From assembly GCA_016699675.1 (NCBI GenBank), contig CP064985.1, positions 3,906,001 to 3,970,000 of the forward strand: a stretch of 64,000 nucleotides of DNA, in the 5' to 3' direction. Shown piece after piece: positions 10,801 through 19,609 of the stretch. The notes below the pieces were generated by a model. That model saw only the letters and a program-made list of their open reading frames with translations, ran no database searches and was not told the origin of the DNA. Positions within the stretch are counted from its first letter, which is position 1, and every line of letters starts with the position of its first letter. Origin of the DNA: Austwickia sp. Its GTDB lineage: Bacteria > Actinomycetota > Actinomycetes > Actinomycetales > Dermatophilaceae. Made by a program: the position numbers and the translations under genes.

Positions 10801-11257
10801 CCTTCTCCAGGTACTTGACCACGTCGGGCAGCCGCACCCGGTGGCTGGAGATGTAGTGCTTCTCGCCACCGATCGCGTTGCCGAAGATGACCGCCATCCG
10901 GTCGCCATCGACCTTCCAGTTCGGCCACCCCGCCTCGATGAGGGCGGCCCGGGAGGCGCTGATGGCCCACCGCTGCCCCTCGTCCATCTGCTTGGCGACC
11001 GTCGGCGGGATGGGCAGCTTCCAGGCCACGGGGTTCCAGTCGAACTCGCGGACCCAGCCACCGATCTTGCTGTAGGTCTTGTCGCGGGCCGTGTGGTCCG
11101 GGTCCCAGTAGAGCGCCGGGTCCCAACGATCGACCGGGGTCTCCGTGATCGCGTAGACGCCCTGCTGGATGTTGTTCCAGAAGGCCTCGGCGGACGGGGC
11201 CTGCGGCATGATGGCCGCCGTCCCGATGACGGCAATGGGTTCGCCGTGACTGCTCAT
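1898..11257 (-). CDS. PUFA-synthase-like type I megasynthase (KS-AT-KS-5xACP-KR-DH)
   Basis: A 3,119-residue iterative polyketide/fatty-acid synthase. KS1 (about 1-470) has its active Cys216 in DAACASG, with HGTST and GHLKAG supplying the histidines. The acyltransferase (about 605-930) has GHSLGEYGAL with Ser709. A second KS-like domain (about 1035-1600) keeps Cys1285 in AACASTT and histidines in VSHET and TGHAMGAG. Five ACP repeats (about 1680-2225) follow, then a ketoreductase (about 2240-2790; TGAAGSI and Tyr2713 in YSAAN) and a hotdog dehydratase (about 2825-3105; His2851 in HxxxGxxxxP). There is no enoylreductase domain. The order recalls PfaA of PUFA synthases, except for the KS inserted before the ACPs. 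All five ACPs read DLGVDTVK, Thr instead of Ser. The ATG has AAGGAG 7 bases upstream. The product is unknown. It lies about 100 bases after an acyl-CoA dehydrogenase gene on the same strand. Confidence 0.9.
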   Translation of the reverse strand: MSSHGEPIAVIGTAAIMPQAPSAEAFWNNIQQGVYAITETPVDRWDPALYWDPDHTARDKTYSKIGGWVREFDWNPVAWKLPIPPTVAKQMDEGQRWAISASRAALIEAGWPNWKVDGDRMAVIFGNAIGGEKHYISSHRVRLPDVVKYLEKVPAMTSLGVDVQRRIIEETRAAFLDDQLEITEDTMPGELSNVLAGRIANLFNFHGPNYTTDAACASGFAAMTSAIAGLRAHDYDAVITGGIDRNMGIEAYVKFCKIGALSASGTRPFDADADGFVMGEGAALFVLKRLADAERDGDNIQAVILAVGGSSDGKGKGITAPNPAGQKFAVARGWDWAGMDPATCTALEAHGTSTRVGDAAELACLTEVFGASGARQGSIALGSVKSNIGHLKAGAGAAGLFKMVKQLQHKMLAPSLNFKTPNENVDWGTIPFAVNTQLRPWNAEDCPDGIRRGGVSAFGFGGTNFHVVAEEYVPGRHKPQPTIHASAAIPAAAGAVMTAGVAGAAPAAQPTKTPLRGALVVGGPTDADVVRQLEAVLAEAKAGRAPAPAAPDPALAGAAVRAAIDYGDAAELAGKIEKLLKAFASGNPAAFRLMRQQGMFVGRGPAPKVAFLYTGQGSQYVNMLASLRQTEQIVRDRFAQADRVMTPLLGKPLSEFIFTDPADQARVKELGKGLMQTEITQPAVLATDLALTEMLAAFGVRPDMVMGHSLGEYGALVASGALGFDQALEAVSARGREMTKVSMGDNGAMAAVFGPLDEIQATVDAADGYVVVANINSHSQAVVGGATDAVERIVEVFKAKGINATRIPVSHAFHTSIVAPASEPFVEVLRRLNMKPPKLPIVANVTGEFYPGDATTETMLQFAGQQIASPVQFVKGLKTLYDAGARVFVEVGPKKALHGFVEDVLGAKDDVLALFTNHPKQPDEVALNQALCGMYAAGIGLGTPAAPAVPAAPAAAAAPATPAAPAAASAAPVVVRPGAIRSAADVHVTPETISRLGELFAGVLAEGLGVFRADPAVAAAAPDVAAQAAGGGRGRATEPLVITGASLGLPGNQPAFDDENVARLLAGQQFITAVPGKYREMMADMRITRLVKDESGSGSFQLVDNVADVIKLAGQMAPYDVIEQFGVDKARDDALDVVTRLGIGVGFDAMRDAGIPLVMRYKTTTLGTQLPDRWLLPENLRDDTGIVFASAFAGYNRFAEAMEGYFTYRGRRENLLALEGLRTQVSDPDTVAKVDALIAETRAKMATENYEFDRRFLFRALAMGHSQFAELIGCRGPNTTVNAACASTTQALSVAEDWIRAGRCRRVIVLSADDTTHENFMPWITSGFIASGAAATDERVEDAATPFDARRHGMIIGAGAAAMVVEAADAARERGIQPIAEILGSVTANSAFHGTRLDVEHISGVMEALIREVEARGYDRHAIAPKTVFVSHETYTPARGGSAAAEIKALRDAFGPGADQIVITNTKGFTGHAMGAGIEDVLAIKSLETGIVPPVPNYKVPDPALGSLNLSKGGGYPVEFALRLAAGFGSQIALSMIRWTPMPDKARRAPNELGYAYRIINPQAWQAWLDSLSGSPGSTLEVDHRRLRIVDRGAPAVPRTWTTTVPVPYVEELGGSPSPGAAPAAAASVGSAAPIVSAAPAPAVAAPVAPAAPAVSAPVIPAAAPAPAPAAATPAAAPRDEILETVTGLVSEMTGYPPELLDPELDLEADLGVDTVKQAEVFAAVRGHWNLERDENLRLRDFPTLNHVAGWVRGKMGLPEPTAAAAAAAPAPAGLVSADISAAPAAPASGGDEILSVVTRLVAEMTGYPPELLDPELDLEADLGVDTVKQAEVFAAVRGHWNLERDENLRLRDFPTLNHVAGWVRDRLGTSAAPVAVASAVVSSPEAASPIYAPTPGTAAPAPASPAGDDVLAVVTNVVAEMTGYPVDLLDPELDLEADLGVDTVKQAEVFAAVRGHFNLERDENLRLRDFPTLNHVAGWVRDRLGVAQPTTLATPAAPAAAAAPVFDAAPPASAPVGGAVAAPVAGAPSASGAPADEILTVVTNVVAEMTGYPVDLLDPELDLEADLGVDTVKQAEVFAAVRGHFNLERDENLQLRDFPTLNHVAGWVRGKLGVAAPTAAPAGDAAVAPAPMPVDTTPAAPAGAGAAPADEILTVVTNVVAEMTGYPVELLDPELDLEADLGVDTVKQAEVFAAVRGHFNLERDENLQLRDFPTLNHVAGWVRGKLGVEAPTAAAPSAAPGDAGGAGGAAATPAGGAAAAVAKLVAGDLDAVDALPRRIPVPSLRPGLDRCAPTGVQLEGARVVVMLDEGGVGQALISRLEKAGATALTLEPGVTTDDLESTLNGWLADGGVTGVYWLAGLDREDEVADYDAEGWREATRRRVKSLYRAMRILSEARDNAGEGAIGAFLVSATHLGGYHGYDAAGATGVLAGGVTGFTKSYKKENPQSLVKAVDFAVTRRTAAVADLLVAETLGDPGCVEVGLVDGRRYGVAFVERPFGERDGDNSLGEGGMPLGPETVFVVTGAAGSIVSAITADLATASKGVFHLLDLTPKPDADDADIAAFRAGSPELKKSLAARITERGDKATPVLIERELTGIERRSAALDAIQAVEAAGGTVHYTSVDLTNDEAVAAAVGSIREISGRIDVLLHAAGIEISRPLPKKEPREYDLVFDVKTGGWHALWRAAADMEVGAVVVFSSVAGRFGNQGQTDYSAANDLMCKAVSHLRRVRPQTRGLALDWTAWGGIGMATRGSIPTIMAAAGVQMLPPEAGVAWIRRELTSSAFSGEVVVAGTLGMMAAEYDEAGGLAQSAQPEPNSAGPLVGDLRTSVHTGWTTKVELDPKTQKFLDDHRIDGIAVLPGVMGMEAFAEVAQLAAPEGYRVSSVEDVDFAAPFKFFRDEPRTLTVSAVVEPDPAGGDDLLARCSLTGERKLPGQDAPVVTTHFHGTVRLTTAKLPRSQKYGEKLEAAGNTLAADQVYTFYFHGPAYQVVEEAWRTNEGATARLTAQLPEDRTPADAPLVTAPRLVELCFQTAGLWEAGRDGRMALPWRVGRAELVADLESAAAPLVAHSVRGDDGTVSARVVDAKGRVVVRLDGYTTIAMPTSLPPEVEPALRATYGE
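4576..6219 (-). repeat. Five tandem ACP domain repeats within the megasynthase
   Basis: Five near-identical carrier modules, each with ELLDPELDLEADLGVDTVKQ (or a close form) and ending at a conserved HVAGWVR, are joined by Ala/Pro-rich linkers. The residue at the usual phosphopantetheine position is Thr at 1715, 1827, 1944, 2072 and 2186, always codon ACG (complement of 6113-6115, 5777-5779, 5426-5428, 5042-5044 and 4700-4702). Spacing is 112-128 residues. The very high identity between copies suggests recent duplication or gene conversion. Confidence 0.9.
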
Positions 11258-11353
11258 GCGTGCTCTCCTTGCGATGGCGCTGTCAGCGCGTCGGTCGGTC
11301 GGGTCGGGGGCCGAGCCTCGGCCCGGAGAGTGCCGGGGACGACCAGGTCCCCG

Positions 11354-13059
<1,706 letters not shown>

Positions 13060-13063
<4 letters not shown>

Positions 13064-15294
13064 GACTCGTCCTTCTCCTCGGTCGTGGGGTTCTCACGTA
13101 GTGCCGTGGCCCCTGCGGGGCGCACGCTGGCAAGCAGGAGTTCGGCGACGTCCGTGACCTGGACGTCGTCACCGATCACGCCCTCTTGGCGGCGCTGCTT
13201 CAGGCCGTCGTCGAGCATGGTGATGCACCACGGGCACGCCGCCGCGATGGTGCCGGGGTTGAGGGTCAGCGCCTCGTCGGTGCGCTCCAGGTTGATGCGC
13301 TTGCCGATGTTCTCGTCCATCCACATGCGGCCGCCGCCGGCGCCGCAGCAGAACGACCGCTCGGCGTGCCGGGGCATCTCGGCCAGCCGGACGCCGGGGA
13401 CCTTCCCGAGGACCTCGCGCGGCGGCGCGAAGATCCGGTTGTGCCGCCCGAGGTAGCACGGGTCGTGGTAGGTCACGGTCTGCGCGACCGGCGCTACGGG
13501 GGTCAGGCGGCCCGCCGCGACGAGGTCGTTGAGCAGGCTGGTGTGGTGGACGACCTGGTAGTGACCGCCGAAGGCGGGGTATTCGTTGGCGAGCGTGTTG
13601 AAGCAGTGCGCGCAGGTCACGACGATGCGCTTGGCGCCCGCCTCGTTGAGCGTCTCCACGTTCTGCGTGGCCATCATCTGGAACAGGAACTCGTGGCCCA
13701 CCCGCCGGGCCGGGTCGCCCGTGCAGGCCTCGGCCTCGCCGAGCACCATGAAGTTGACGCCCGCCTCGTGCAGCAGCGTGGCCACCGCCCGGCTGGTCCG
13801 CATCGCGGTGTCGTCGAGCGCGCCGGCGCAGCCGACCCAGAAGAGGTACTCGACGTCGTCGGGGATCTTGTCCTCGCCCTCGGCGCCGAACACGCGGATC
13901 TCGAAGTCCAGCTCGGTGGCCCAGTTCATCCGCAGCCGCGCGCCGCGCCCCCACGGGTCGCCCGCGTGCTCGAGGCCGTTGAGCATCCCGGCGGCCTCCT
14001 CGGGGAAGGCCGAGTTCATGAGCATCTGGTAGCGCCGCATGTCGACGATGTGGTCCACGTGCTCGATGTCGACCGGGCACTGCTCGACGCAGGCGCCGCA
14101 GGTCGTGCAGGACCAGAGCATGTCGTAGGGGATCACGCCCTCGCCGTGCACGCCGTGGTCGTCGACGATCGCGGTCTCGTCGCCCTCGGGGCCCACCAGC
14201 GGGCGCTCGGCCTCGGCGGCCGCCGCCGCGGGCACCCCGGTGCGCTCACCGTCGGCGTCCTTCGTGGCCAGCAGGTACGGCGCCTTGGCGAGCGCGTGGT
14301 CGCGCAGGCCCATGATGAGCAGCTTCGGCGAGAGCGGCTTGTCGGTGTTCCACGCCGGGCACTGGCTCTGGCAGCGGCCGCACTCGGTGCAGGTCGCGAA
14401 GTCGAGCATGCCCTTCCAGGTGAAGTCCTCGACCTTGCCCACGCCGAGCGGGGCGTCCTCGTCGAGGTCGTCCATCGAGTCCAGGTCGACGGGCTTGCCG
14501 GCGATGTACAGGCCCTTGACGGTGCCGAGCGCCCGCGGCCGGCGGGCCAGCCACACGTTCGGCAGCGACGCCAGGATGTGCAGGTGCTTGCTGTAGGTGA
14601 CGAAGACGACGAAGGCCATCAGCACGGCCAGGCCGAGCAGCAGGAAGACGGTCTCCAGCACCTCGTTGGCGGGTACGCCGAGGGGCTCGAAGACCTTGGC
14701 CAGCGCCTGGGACGCGAAGGCGCCCTTGAGGAACTGCAGGCGATCGGTGCTGTTGACCTCCTGCGCGTTGATCTGCGCCGCGCGGGTGAGCAGCACGGTG
14801 AGCACGACCGCGGTGATCCCGCCGAGCGTGATCCAGGCCGGGCCGAGGTGGCTGCCGTAGAACCGGGACTGCCGGCCCAACGCGGCGGGATCCTGGCGGC
14901 GGCGCAACACCGTGAACACGGCGACCGCGGCGAGGCAGGCCAGCGCGAAGAGGTCCTCGATGAAGCCCAGGGCCGGCCAGTTCCCGACGACCGGGATCTG
15001 GAAGAGCGGGTTCACGATGGCGCCGAAGGCCTCGATGATCGTCAGCAGCAGGACGCAAAAGCCCCAGAACACGAAGGCGTGCGCCCAACCCGGGGCCGTC
15101 CAGCGCACCAGCTTGCGCTGGGCCACGACCTCGCGCAGCTCCGCCTTGAGTGCGGCGCCGGCATCCGCGGCCCGGCCGGGCTCGACGGGTTGGGCCGTGC
15201 GGCCCACGGCGTACAGGTAGGCCAGCCGGCGGCCCGCGATGATGAGTCCCCCGAGGACGATGAGGAGTCCGAGGGCGACACGAACGGCGTACAT
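13060..15294 (-). CDS. etfD: Membrane Fe-S oxidoreductase, EtfD type (ETF:quinone electron transfer)
   Basis: 744 residues. About five hydrophobic segments in residues 1-240 form a NarI-like membrane domain. Two ferredoxin-type clusters follow, CTECGRCQSQCP from Cys302 and CTTCGACVEQCP from Cys396. Two CCG (heterodisulfide-reductase) modules come after that, with HDPCYLGRH and FCCGAGGGRMWMDE. This architecture matches the actinobacterial protein that takes electrons from EtfAB during beta-oxidation and reduces membrane quinone (mycobacterial EtfD family). It sits between etfA, 152 bases upstream, and an overlapping acyl-CoA dehydrogenase, which supports that job. The ATG at 15294 has only a weak purine-rich site. 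Confidence 0.87.
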
Positions 15295-15380
15295 GGGCGA
15301 CTTCTTCCCACCGCTGCGCAGACGGTGTTCGAGGTGACGTCGGGGCGCGTCAAGCGCCGGAGAGGTCGGGGGGAACCGGA

Positions 15381-15412
15381 CGGCCGGGCGGCGGATGACC
15401 GCCGCCCGGCCG
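15381..15412. terminator. GC-rich hairpin between etfA and etfD
   Basis: A perfect 14-bp stem (15381-15394 with 15399-15412) closes the loop ATGA in the 152-base gap between etfA and the etfD-like gene. No T run follows on the minus strand. It may end the etfBA message or reduce read-through into the downstream genes. Confidence 0.6.
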
Positions 15413-15446
15413 CGACGGCGATGGGCTGGGGTGCCGGGCGGTCAGG

Positions 15447-16409
15447 TCAGCCGCGAACGGTCTTGACCTGCTCCAGCACGGCGGGCAGGACCTTGTGCAG
15501 GTCACCGACGACGCCCAGGTCGGCGACCTGGAAGATCGGGGCCTTGGGGTCCTTGTTCACCGCGACGATGGTCTTGCTGGACTGCATGCCGGCCCGGTGC
15601 TGGATGGAGCCGGAGACCCCGGCGGCCAGGTAGAGGCTCGGGGCGACGGTCTTGCCGGTCTGGCCGATCTGCAGGTCGTGCGGGGCCCACTTGAGGTCGG
15701 TGACCGCACGGGTCGCGCCGACCGCCCCGCCGAGGGCGTCGGCGACCTGCCCGATGAGCTCCATGCCCTCCTCGGAACCCACGCCGCGGCCGCCGGTGAT
15801 GACCACGCCGGCGTCGAGCAGGTCGGGGCGACCCGTCGAACCCTTGGGCGTGCGGCCGGTGATCGCGGTGGCCTTGCTGGCGTCGTCGTACGTCGCATCC
15901 ACGGAGGTCAGCTGGCCCGCACCCGGGGCGGGCGCGGCGCTGACCGAGTTGGGCCGGACCGTGACGATGGCGGGCCCGCGGGTGATCTTGGTCTTCGCCA
16001 CGTACTGGTTGTTGACGACGGTCTGGGTGGCTACGACGGCGTCACCGTCGAGTTCCAGGGCGATGGCGTCGGTCACGAGGCCCGACTCCAGCTTGACCGC
16101 CAGCCGGGCCGCCACGTCCTTGCCCTCCGGGCCGCTCACCAGGAGGACCGCGATCGGCTGGGCCTGCGCGACGACCGCCTCGAGCGCCCGGGCGACGGGC
16201 ACCGACAGGTAGTCGCTCCGCTCGCTGCCGGCCACGTGGTAAATGGTGGCGGCGCCGTATTCCGTCAGCTGGGCCACGGCCGCCTCGGGGGCATCGCCCA
16301 CGAGCACGGCGGCGGGCTCGCCGAGCTCGCGCGCCATGGTGAGCAACTCCAAGCACGCCTTGCGGACGCCGGTCGGCGCCGCCTCGGCGAGAACAAGAAC
16401 CTGGGACAT
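15447..16409 (-). CDS. etfA: Electron transfer flavoprotein alpha subunit
   Basis: 320 residues. The N-terminal part opens MSQVLVLAEAAPTG. The C-terminal FAD domain contains VVITGGRGVGSEEGMELIG, the QIGQTGKTVAPSLYLAAG stretch and SGSIQHRAGM, the family signature that grips FAD. With EtfB it forms the soluble heterodimer that collects electrons from acyl-CoA dehydrogenases. The ATG at 16409 follows AGGAG, and upstream extension of the frame lacks family sequence. It lies 47 bases after etfB in the same direction. Confidence 0.95.
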   Translation of the reverse strand: MSQVLVLAEAAPTGVRKACLELLTMARELGEPAAVLVGDAPEAAVAQLTEYGAATIYHVAGSERSDYLSVPVARALEAVVAQAQPIAVLLVSGPEGKDVAARLAVKLESGLVTDAIALELDGDAVVATQTVVNNQYVAKTKITRGPAIVTVRPNSVSAAPAPGAGQLTSVDATYDDASKATAITGRTPKGSTGRPDLLDAGVVITGGRGVGSEEGMELIGQVADALGGAVGATRAVTDLKWAPHDLQIGQTGKTVAPSLYLAAGVSGSIQHRAGMQSSKTIVAVNKDPKAPIFQVADLGVVGDLHKVLPAVLEQVKTVRG

Positions 16410-16456
16410 CGATCTCTCCTGCAAAATCTCGGGGGTCGGGGAGGCGGGCGAACGGC

Positions 16457-17236
16457 TCAGACGAGGCCGCGGGCGCCGAGGAAGGCGACGATCTGCTCGC
16501 CGCCGGTGCCGTCGTCGGTGACGATCGTTCCCGCGGCACGCGCGGGAGCCGGGGCCAGCGAGAGCACCTGCGTGGTCGCCGCGCCGCTGCCGACGGACGC
16601 CGGGTCCAGCCCCAGGTCGGCGAGGGACATCGTGGTCACGGGCTTCTTCTTGGCGCCCATGATGGCCTTGAACGCGGGGTAGCGGGCCTCGGGCGTCTGG
16701 TCGGTGACGCTGACGATGGCCGGCAGCTTCGTCGTGGCGGTGAGCGTCTCGGCGTCGGTCTCGCGGCGGATGGTCACCGCGCCGTCGGCCACCTGGAGGT
16801 CGCCGGCGAACGTCGCCTGGTTGATCCCCAGCCGCTCGGCCAGCATGGCCGGCATCACGGACATCTCGGCGTCGGTCGAGGCCATGCCGGTGAGGACGAG
16901 GTCGTAGCCGATCTTCTCCAGCGCGGCGGCCAGCACCCGGGAGGTGGCCACGGCGCACGATCCGTGGATCGCGTCGTCGACGACGTGGACCGCATCGGTG
17001 CCGCCGATGGCGAGCGCCTTGCGGAGCCCGTCCACTGCGCGAGCCGGTCCCACCGTCAGGTAGGTGATGGTGGCGTCGGCACCGGACTCGACGAGACGCA
17101 CGGCCTGCTCGACCGCATATTCGTCGAGTTCGCTGAGGCGTCCCTCGACCGCTGCCCGATCCAGCGTGAGGTCGGGCGCGAACTTCCATGTGGCGGAAGG
17201 TTCGGGGACGTACTTGACAAGGACAACGATCTTCAT
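16457..17236 (-). CDS. etfB: Electron transfer flavoprotein beta subunit
   Basis: 259 residues starting MKIVVLVKYVPEP, the usual EtfB opening. It contains LVLTGMASTDAEM, typical of the beta subunit, and the conserved LPAIVSVTDQTPEARYPAFK region. It binds AMP and pairs with EtfA. A longer reading from an upstream ATG adds ten unrelated residues, so 17236 is preferred. It is first in the minus-strand cluster and divergent from ctaA across about 295 bases. Confidence 0.95.
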   Translation of the reverse strand: MKIVVLVKYVPEPSATWKFAPDLTLDRAAVEGRLSELDEYAVEQAVRLVESGADATITYLTVGPARAVDGLRKALAIGGTDAVHVVDDAIHGSCAVATSRVLAAALEKIGYDLVLTGMASTDAEMSVMPAMLAERLGINQATFAGDLQVADGAVTIRRETDAETLTATTKLPAIVSVTDQTPEARYPAFKAIMGAKKKPVTTMSLADLGLDPASVGSGAATTQVLSLAPAPARAAGTIVTDDGTGGEQIVAFLGARGLV

Positions 17237-17379
17237 GGGACACCTACTCCGGCAACGGCGCTGCATATGACGTTTTCAGGGCTGTGTGATTCAGGACACT
17301 AGTGCCTGTGACGCCCGGCCTGGAAGGGGCCGCAAGTCCCGACGGGCCAAATGTGGCCCGACTCACGCATCGCCGCAGG

Positions 17380-17408
17380 TGGTCAAAAAAGTGACTGGTG
17401 AGTATCAT
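17380..17408 (+). promoter_or_regulatory. Possible sigma-A promoter for ctaA
   Basis: TGGTCA (17380-17385) and TATCAT (17403-17408) are separated by 17 bases and face ctaA, about 120 bases before its start. The region is locally AT-richer than its surroundings. This is prediction by pattern only. Confidence 0.3.
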
Positions 17409-17530
17409 TCGCCGCCACTACCGAGGTAGCCGCGAGAGGCGCCGCTGACGGGCACGTCATCACCGGTGACCCAGCGGCCACCCGCGCTGCTCGGCCGGCC
17501 CGCTCGGCCCGCTGGTGGTCGCCCCGTAGC

Positions 17531-18499
17531 ATGAGGCCCGTGACCACTGTCGTAACCGCCCCTGCCCCGCCGGCGACGAGGGACCGGCTCCGAATTGCGC
17601 TCATTGCCAATCTCATTCTGCAGGGTGTGATCATCGTCACGGGTGGCCTCGTCCGGCTGACGGGATCGGGGCTCGGGTGCCCGACCTGGCCGCAGTGCAC
17701 CCCGGGCTCGTTCACGCCGGTGGCCCAGCAGGAGCAGGGCTGGCACGTATTCGTCGAGTTCGGCAACCGGCTGATGACGTTCGTGCTCGCCGCGGCCGCG
17801 ATCTGGGTGCTGGTGGAGGCGATCCGGCGGGCGATGCGCACCCGGCGCGGCCCGGATCGGTCCTTCGCCTGGTGGGCCGCCGTCCCCCTCCTCGGCATCG
17901 TGGCGCAGGCCGTCGTCGGCGGGATCATCGTGCTGGCCAAGCTGGACCCCCGGACGGTCTCCCCGCACTTCCTGCTCTCGATCGCGCTGGTCGCCTTCTC
18001 GGCGTGGCTGCTGGTGCGGTACGACGAGGGCGGGGCGCCCACCAGCCCCGCCGTACCGGCGCTGCTTCGGCGCCTCGCACTGCTCGCCGCCGCGGCCTTC
18101 GCGGTCCTGGTGGTCCTCGGCACCGCGGTGACCGGCTCGGGGCCGCACTCCGGCGACGCCGACGAGCCGGTGCGGTTCGGATTCGACCCGGTCACGACCT
18201 CGCGCCTGCATTCCGGGGCGGTGTGGCTGTTCGTCGCGACCCTGGTGGTCATCGCGGTGCTCATCCGCCGCTCGCCCGGGGTGGCCGCGTCCTATCGACG
18301 GTGGTGGACGGCCGCGCTGCACCTGTCCCTGGTCGAGGGCGCGATCGGCTACGCGCAGTACTTCCTCGGGCTGCCCATCGGACTGGTCGCCGTGCACATG
18401 GCGATCTCGGCCGTCCTGACGGCCGTGGTGACCTTCGGCGTCCTCGCCACGCGCGAGCCCGCCCCAGCCCCACGACGCGAGGCCCAGGCGGCACACTGA
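17531..18499 (+). CDS. ctaA: Heme A synthase, COX15/CtaA family
   Basis: 322 residues, with about eight transmembrane helices in two four-helix halves. VTGGLVRLTGSGLGCPTWPQ carries the conserved Cys-containing loop after helix 1. EFGNRLMTF and DPVTTSRLHSGAVWLF supply axial histidine regions of the two heme sites. It oxidises the C8 methyl of heme O to the formyl of heme A for cytochrome aa3. ctaB lies nearby on the opposite strand. The start may be the ATG at 17531 or the GTG at 17540; neither has a strong ribosome site. Confidence 0.93.
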   Translation: MRPVTTVVTAPAPPATRDRLRIALIANLILQGVIIVTGGLVRLTGSGLGCPTWPQCTPGSFTPVAQQEQGWHVFVEFGNRLMTFVLAAAAIWVLVEAIRRAMRTRRGPDRSFAWWAAVPLLGIVAQAVVGGIIVLAKLDPRTVSPHFLLSIALVAFSAWLLVRYDEGGAPTSPAVPALLRRLALLAAAAFAVLVVLGTAVTGSGPHSGDADEPVRFGFDPVTTSRLHSGAVWLFVATLVVIAVLIRRSPGVAASYRRWWTAALHLSLVEGAIGYAQYFLGLPIGLVAVHMAISAVLTAVVTFGVLATREPAPAPRREAQAAH

Positions 18500-18533
18500 C
18501 CTGCATGACGCCCGCCACCTCGGCCCGGTCGAC

Positions 18534-19550
18534 GTGAACAGCCTCCGCCGCATCACGACCGCGCTCGGCGCCCTGCTGGTGGTCACCGTCTTCGGCACCA
18601 TCGGCTACCTGGTTCTGGGTTTCACGCCGATGGAGGCCGTGTATCAAACGGTCACCACCATCGCGACGGTCGGCTTCCGCGAGGTGCGGCCCCTCACCAC
18701 CGCCGGCGAGGTGTTCACCATCGTCCTCATCGTGGTGGGCGTCGGGACCTGCCTCTACAACCTCACCGTGCTCCTGGAGGCCCTGACCCACGGGGACCTG
18801 CCCAGCTACCTGGAAAGGCGCCGCATGGACCAGCGCATCGCCGCCAAGTCGGACCACGTGATCGTCTGCGGCTACGGCCGCGTCGGCCGGGCCGCCGTGG
18901 ACCAGCTGCGGGCCACCGGCGAGCGGGTCGTGATCGTCGACCACGACCCCGCCAAGCTGCAGGGCGTCGACGTGCCGTACGTCGTCGGCGACGTGACCAC
19001 CGACGACGTCCTCAAGGAGGCCGGCATCGAGCGCGCCCGCGCCCTCGTCGCCGCCCTGGAGACCGACGCCGACTCCGTGTACGTCGTCCTCTCCGCGCGG
19101 GCGCTCCGGCCCGACCTGGTGATCGTGGCCCGAGCGCGGACCGACGACTCCAAGACCAAGATGGTGCTGGCCGGAGCCGACCGCGCCGTGAATCCGCAGC
19201 GCATCGGCGGCCGGCGGCTCGCGTCGTTCGCGCTCGCGCCGGCCGCCACCCAGTTCATGGACGTGGTCATGCACGACGAGGAGTTCGAGTACCGGATTCA
19301 GCAGGTGGACGTCAGGCCCGGCTCGCTGCTGGCCGGCCGGACGGTCGGCTCCCTCGATCTGCAGCACACCATCGGGTGCCTGCTGTTGGCGATCCGCCAC
19401 CCCGGCGCCCCGAGCTTCACCGCCACGCCCGGACCGGACGTGCTGGTCGCCCCCGGCAGCGTGCTGATCGCCTTCGGCAGCCAAGAACAGCTCTCCCGGC
19501 TTGCCGCGGCCGGTGGCGTGGCCGACGCGAGCCCCACCCGAGCGAGCTGA
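18534..19550 (+). CDS. Potassium-channel-like protein with RCK (TrkA-N/TrkA-C) domains
   Basis: 338 residues. Two transmembrane helices (about 8-30 and 60-85) flank a pore loop reading TTIATVGFREV. A cytosolic RCK-N Rossmann domain begins VIVCGYGRVGRAAV (GxGxxG), and an RCK-C domain covers about residues 250-325. This is the MthK-like 2TM-RCK plan for a ligand-gated K+ channel. The selectivity filter reads GFR, not the canonical GYG. It starts with GTG (18534), 34 bases after ctaA, and lies tail to tail with ctaB. Confidence 0.85.
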   Translation: MNSLRRITTALGALLVVTVFGTIGYLVLGFTPMEAVYQTVTTIATVGFREVRPLTTAGEVFTIVLIVVGVGTCLYNLTVLLEALTHGDLPSYLERRRMDQRIAAKSDHVIVCGYGRVGRAAVDQLRATGERVVIVDHDPAKLQGVDVPYVVGDVTTDDVLKEAGIERARALVAALETDADSVYVVLSARALRPDLVIVARARTDDSKTKMVLAGADRAVNPQRIGGRRLASFALAPAATQFMDVVMHDEEFEYRIQQVDVRPGSLLAGRTVGSLDLQHTIGCLLLAIRHPGAPSFTATPGPDVLVAPGSVLIAFGSQEQLSRLAAAGGVADASPTRAS

Positions 19551-19609
19551 AGCCGCTCCCGGCCGCCCTGAGCTCGCGGGCCGGGCAAGCGGCCCGTGCG
19601 CGGGCCGGC

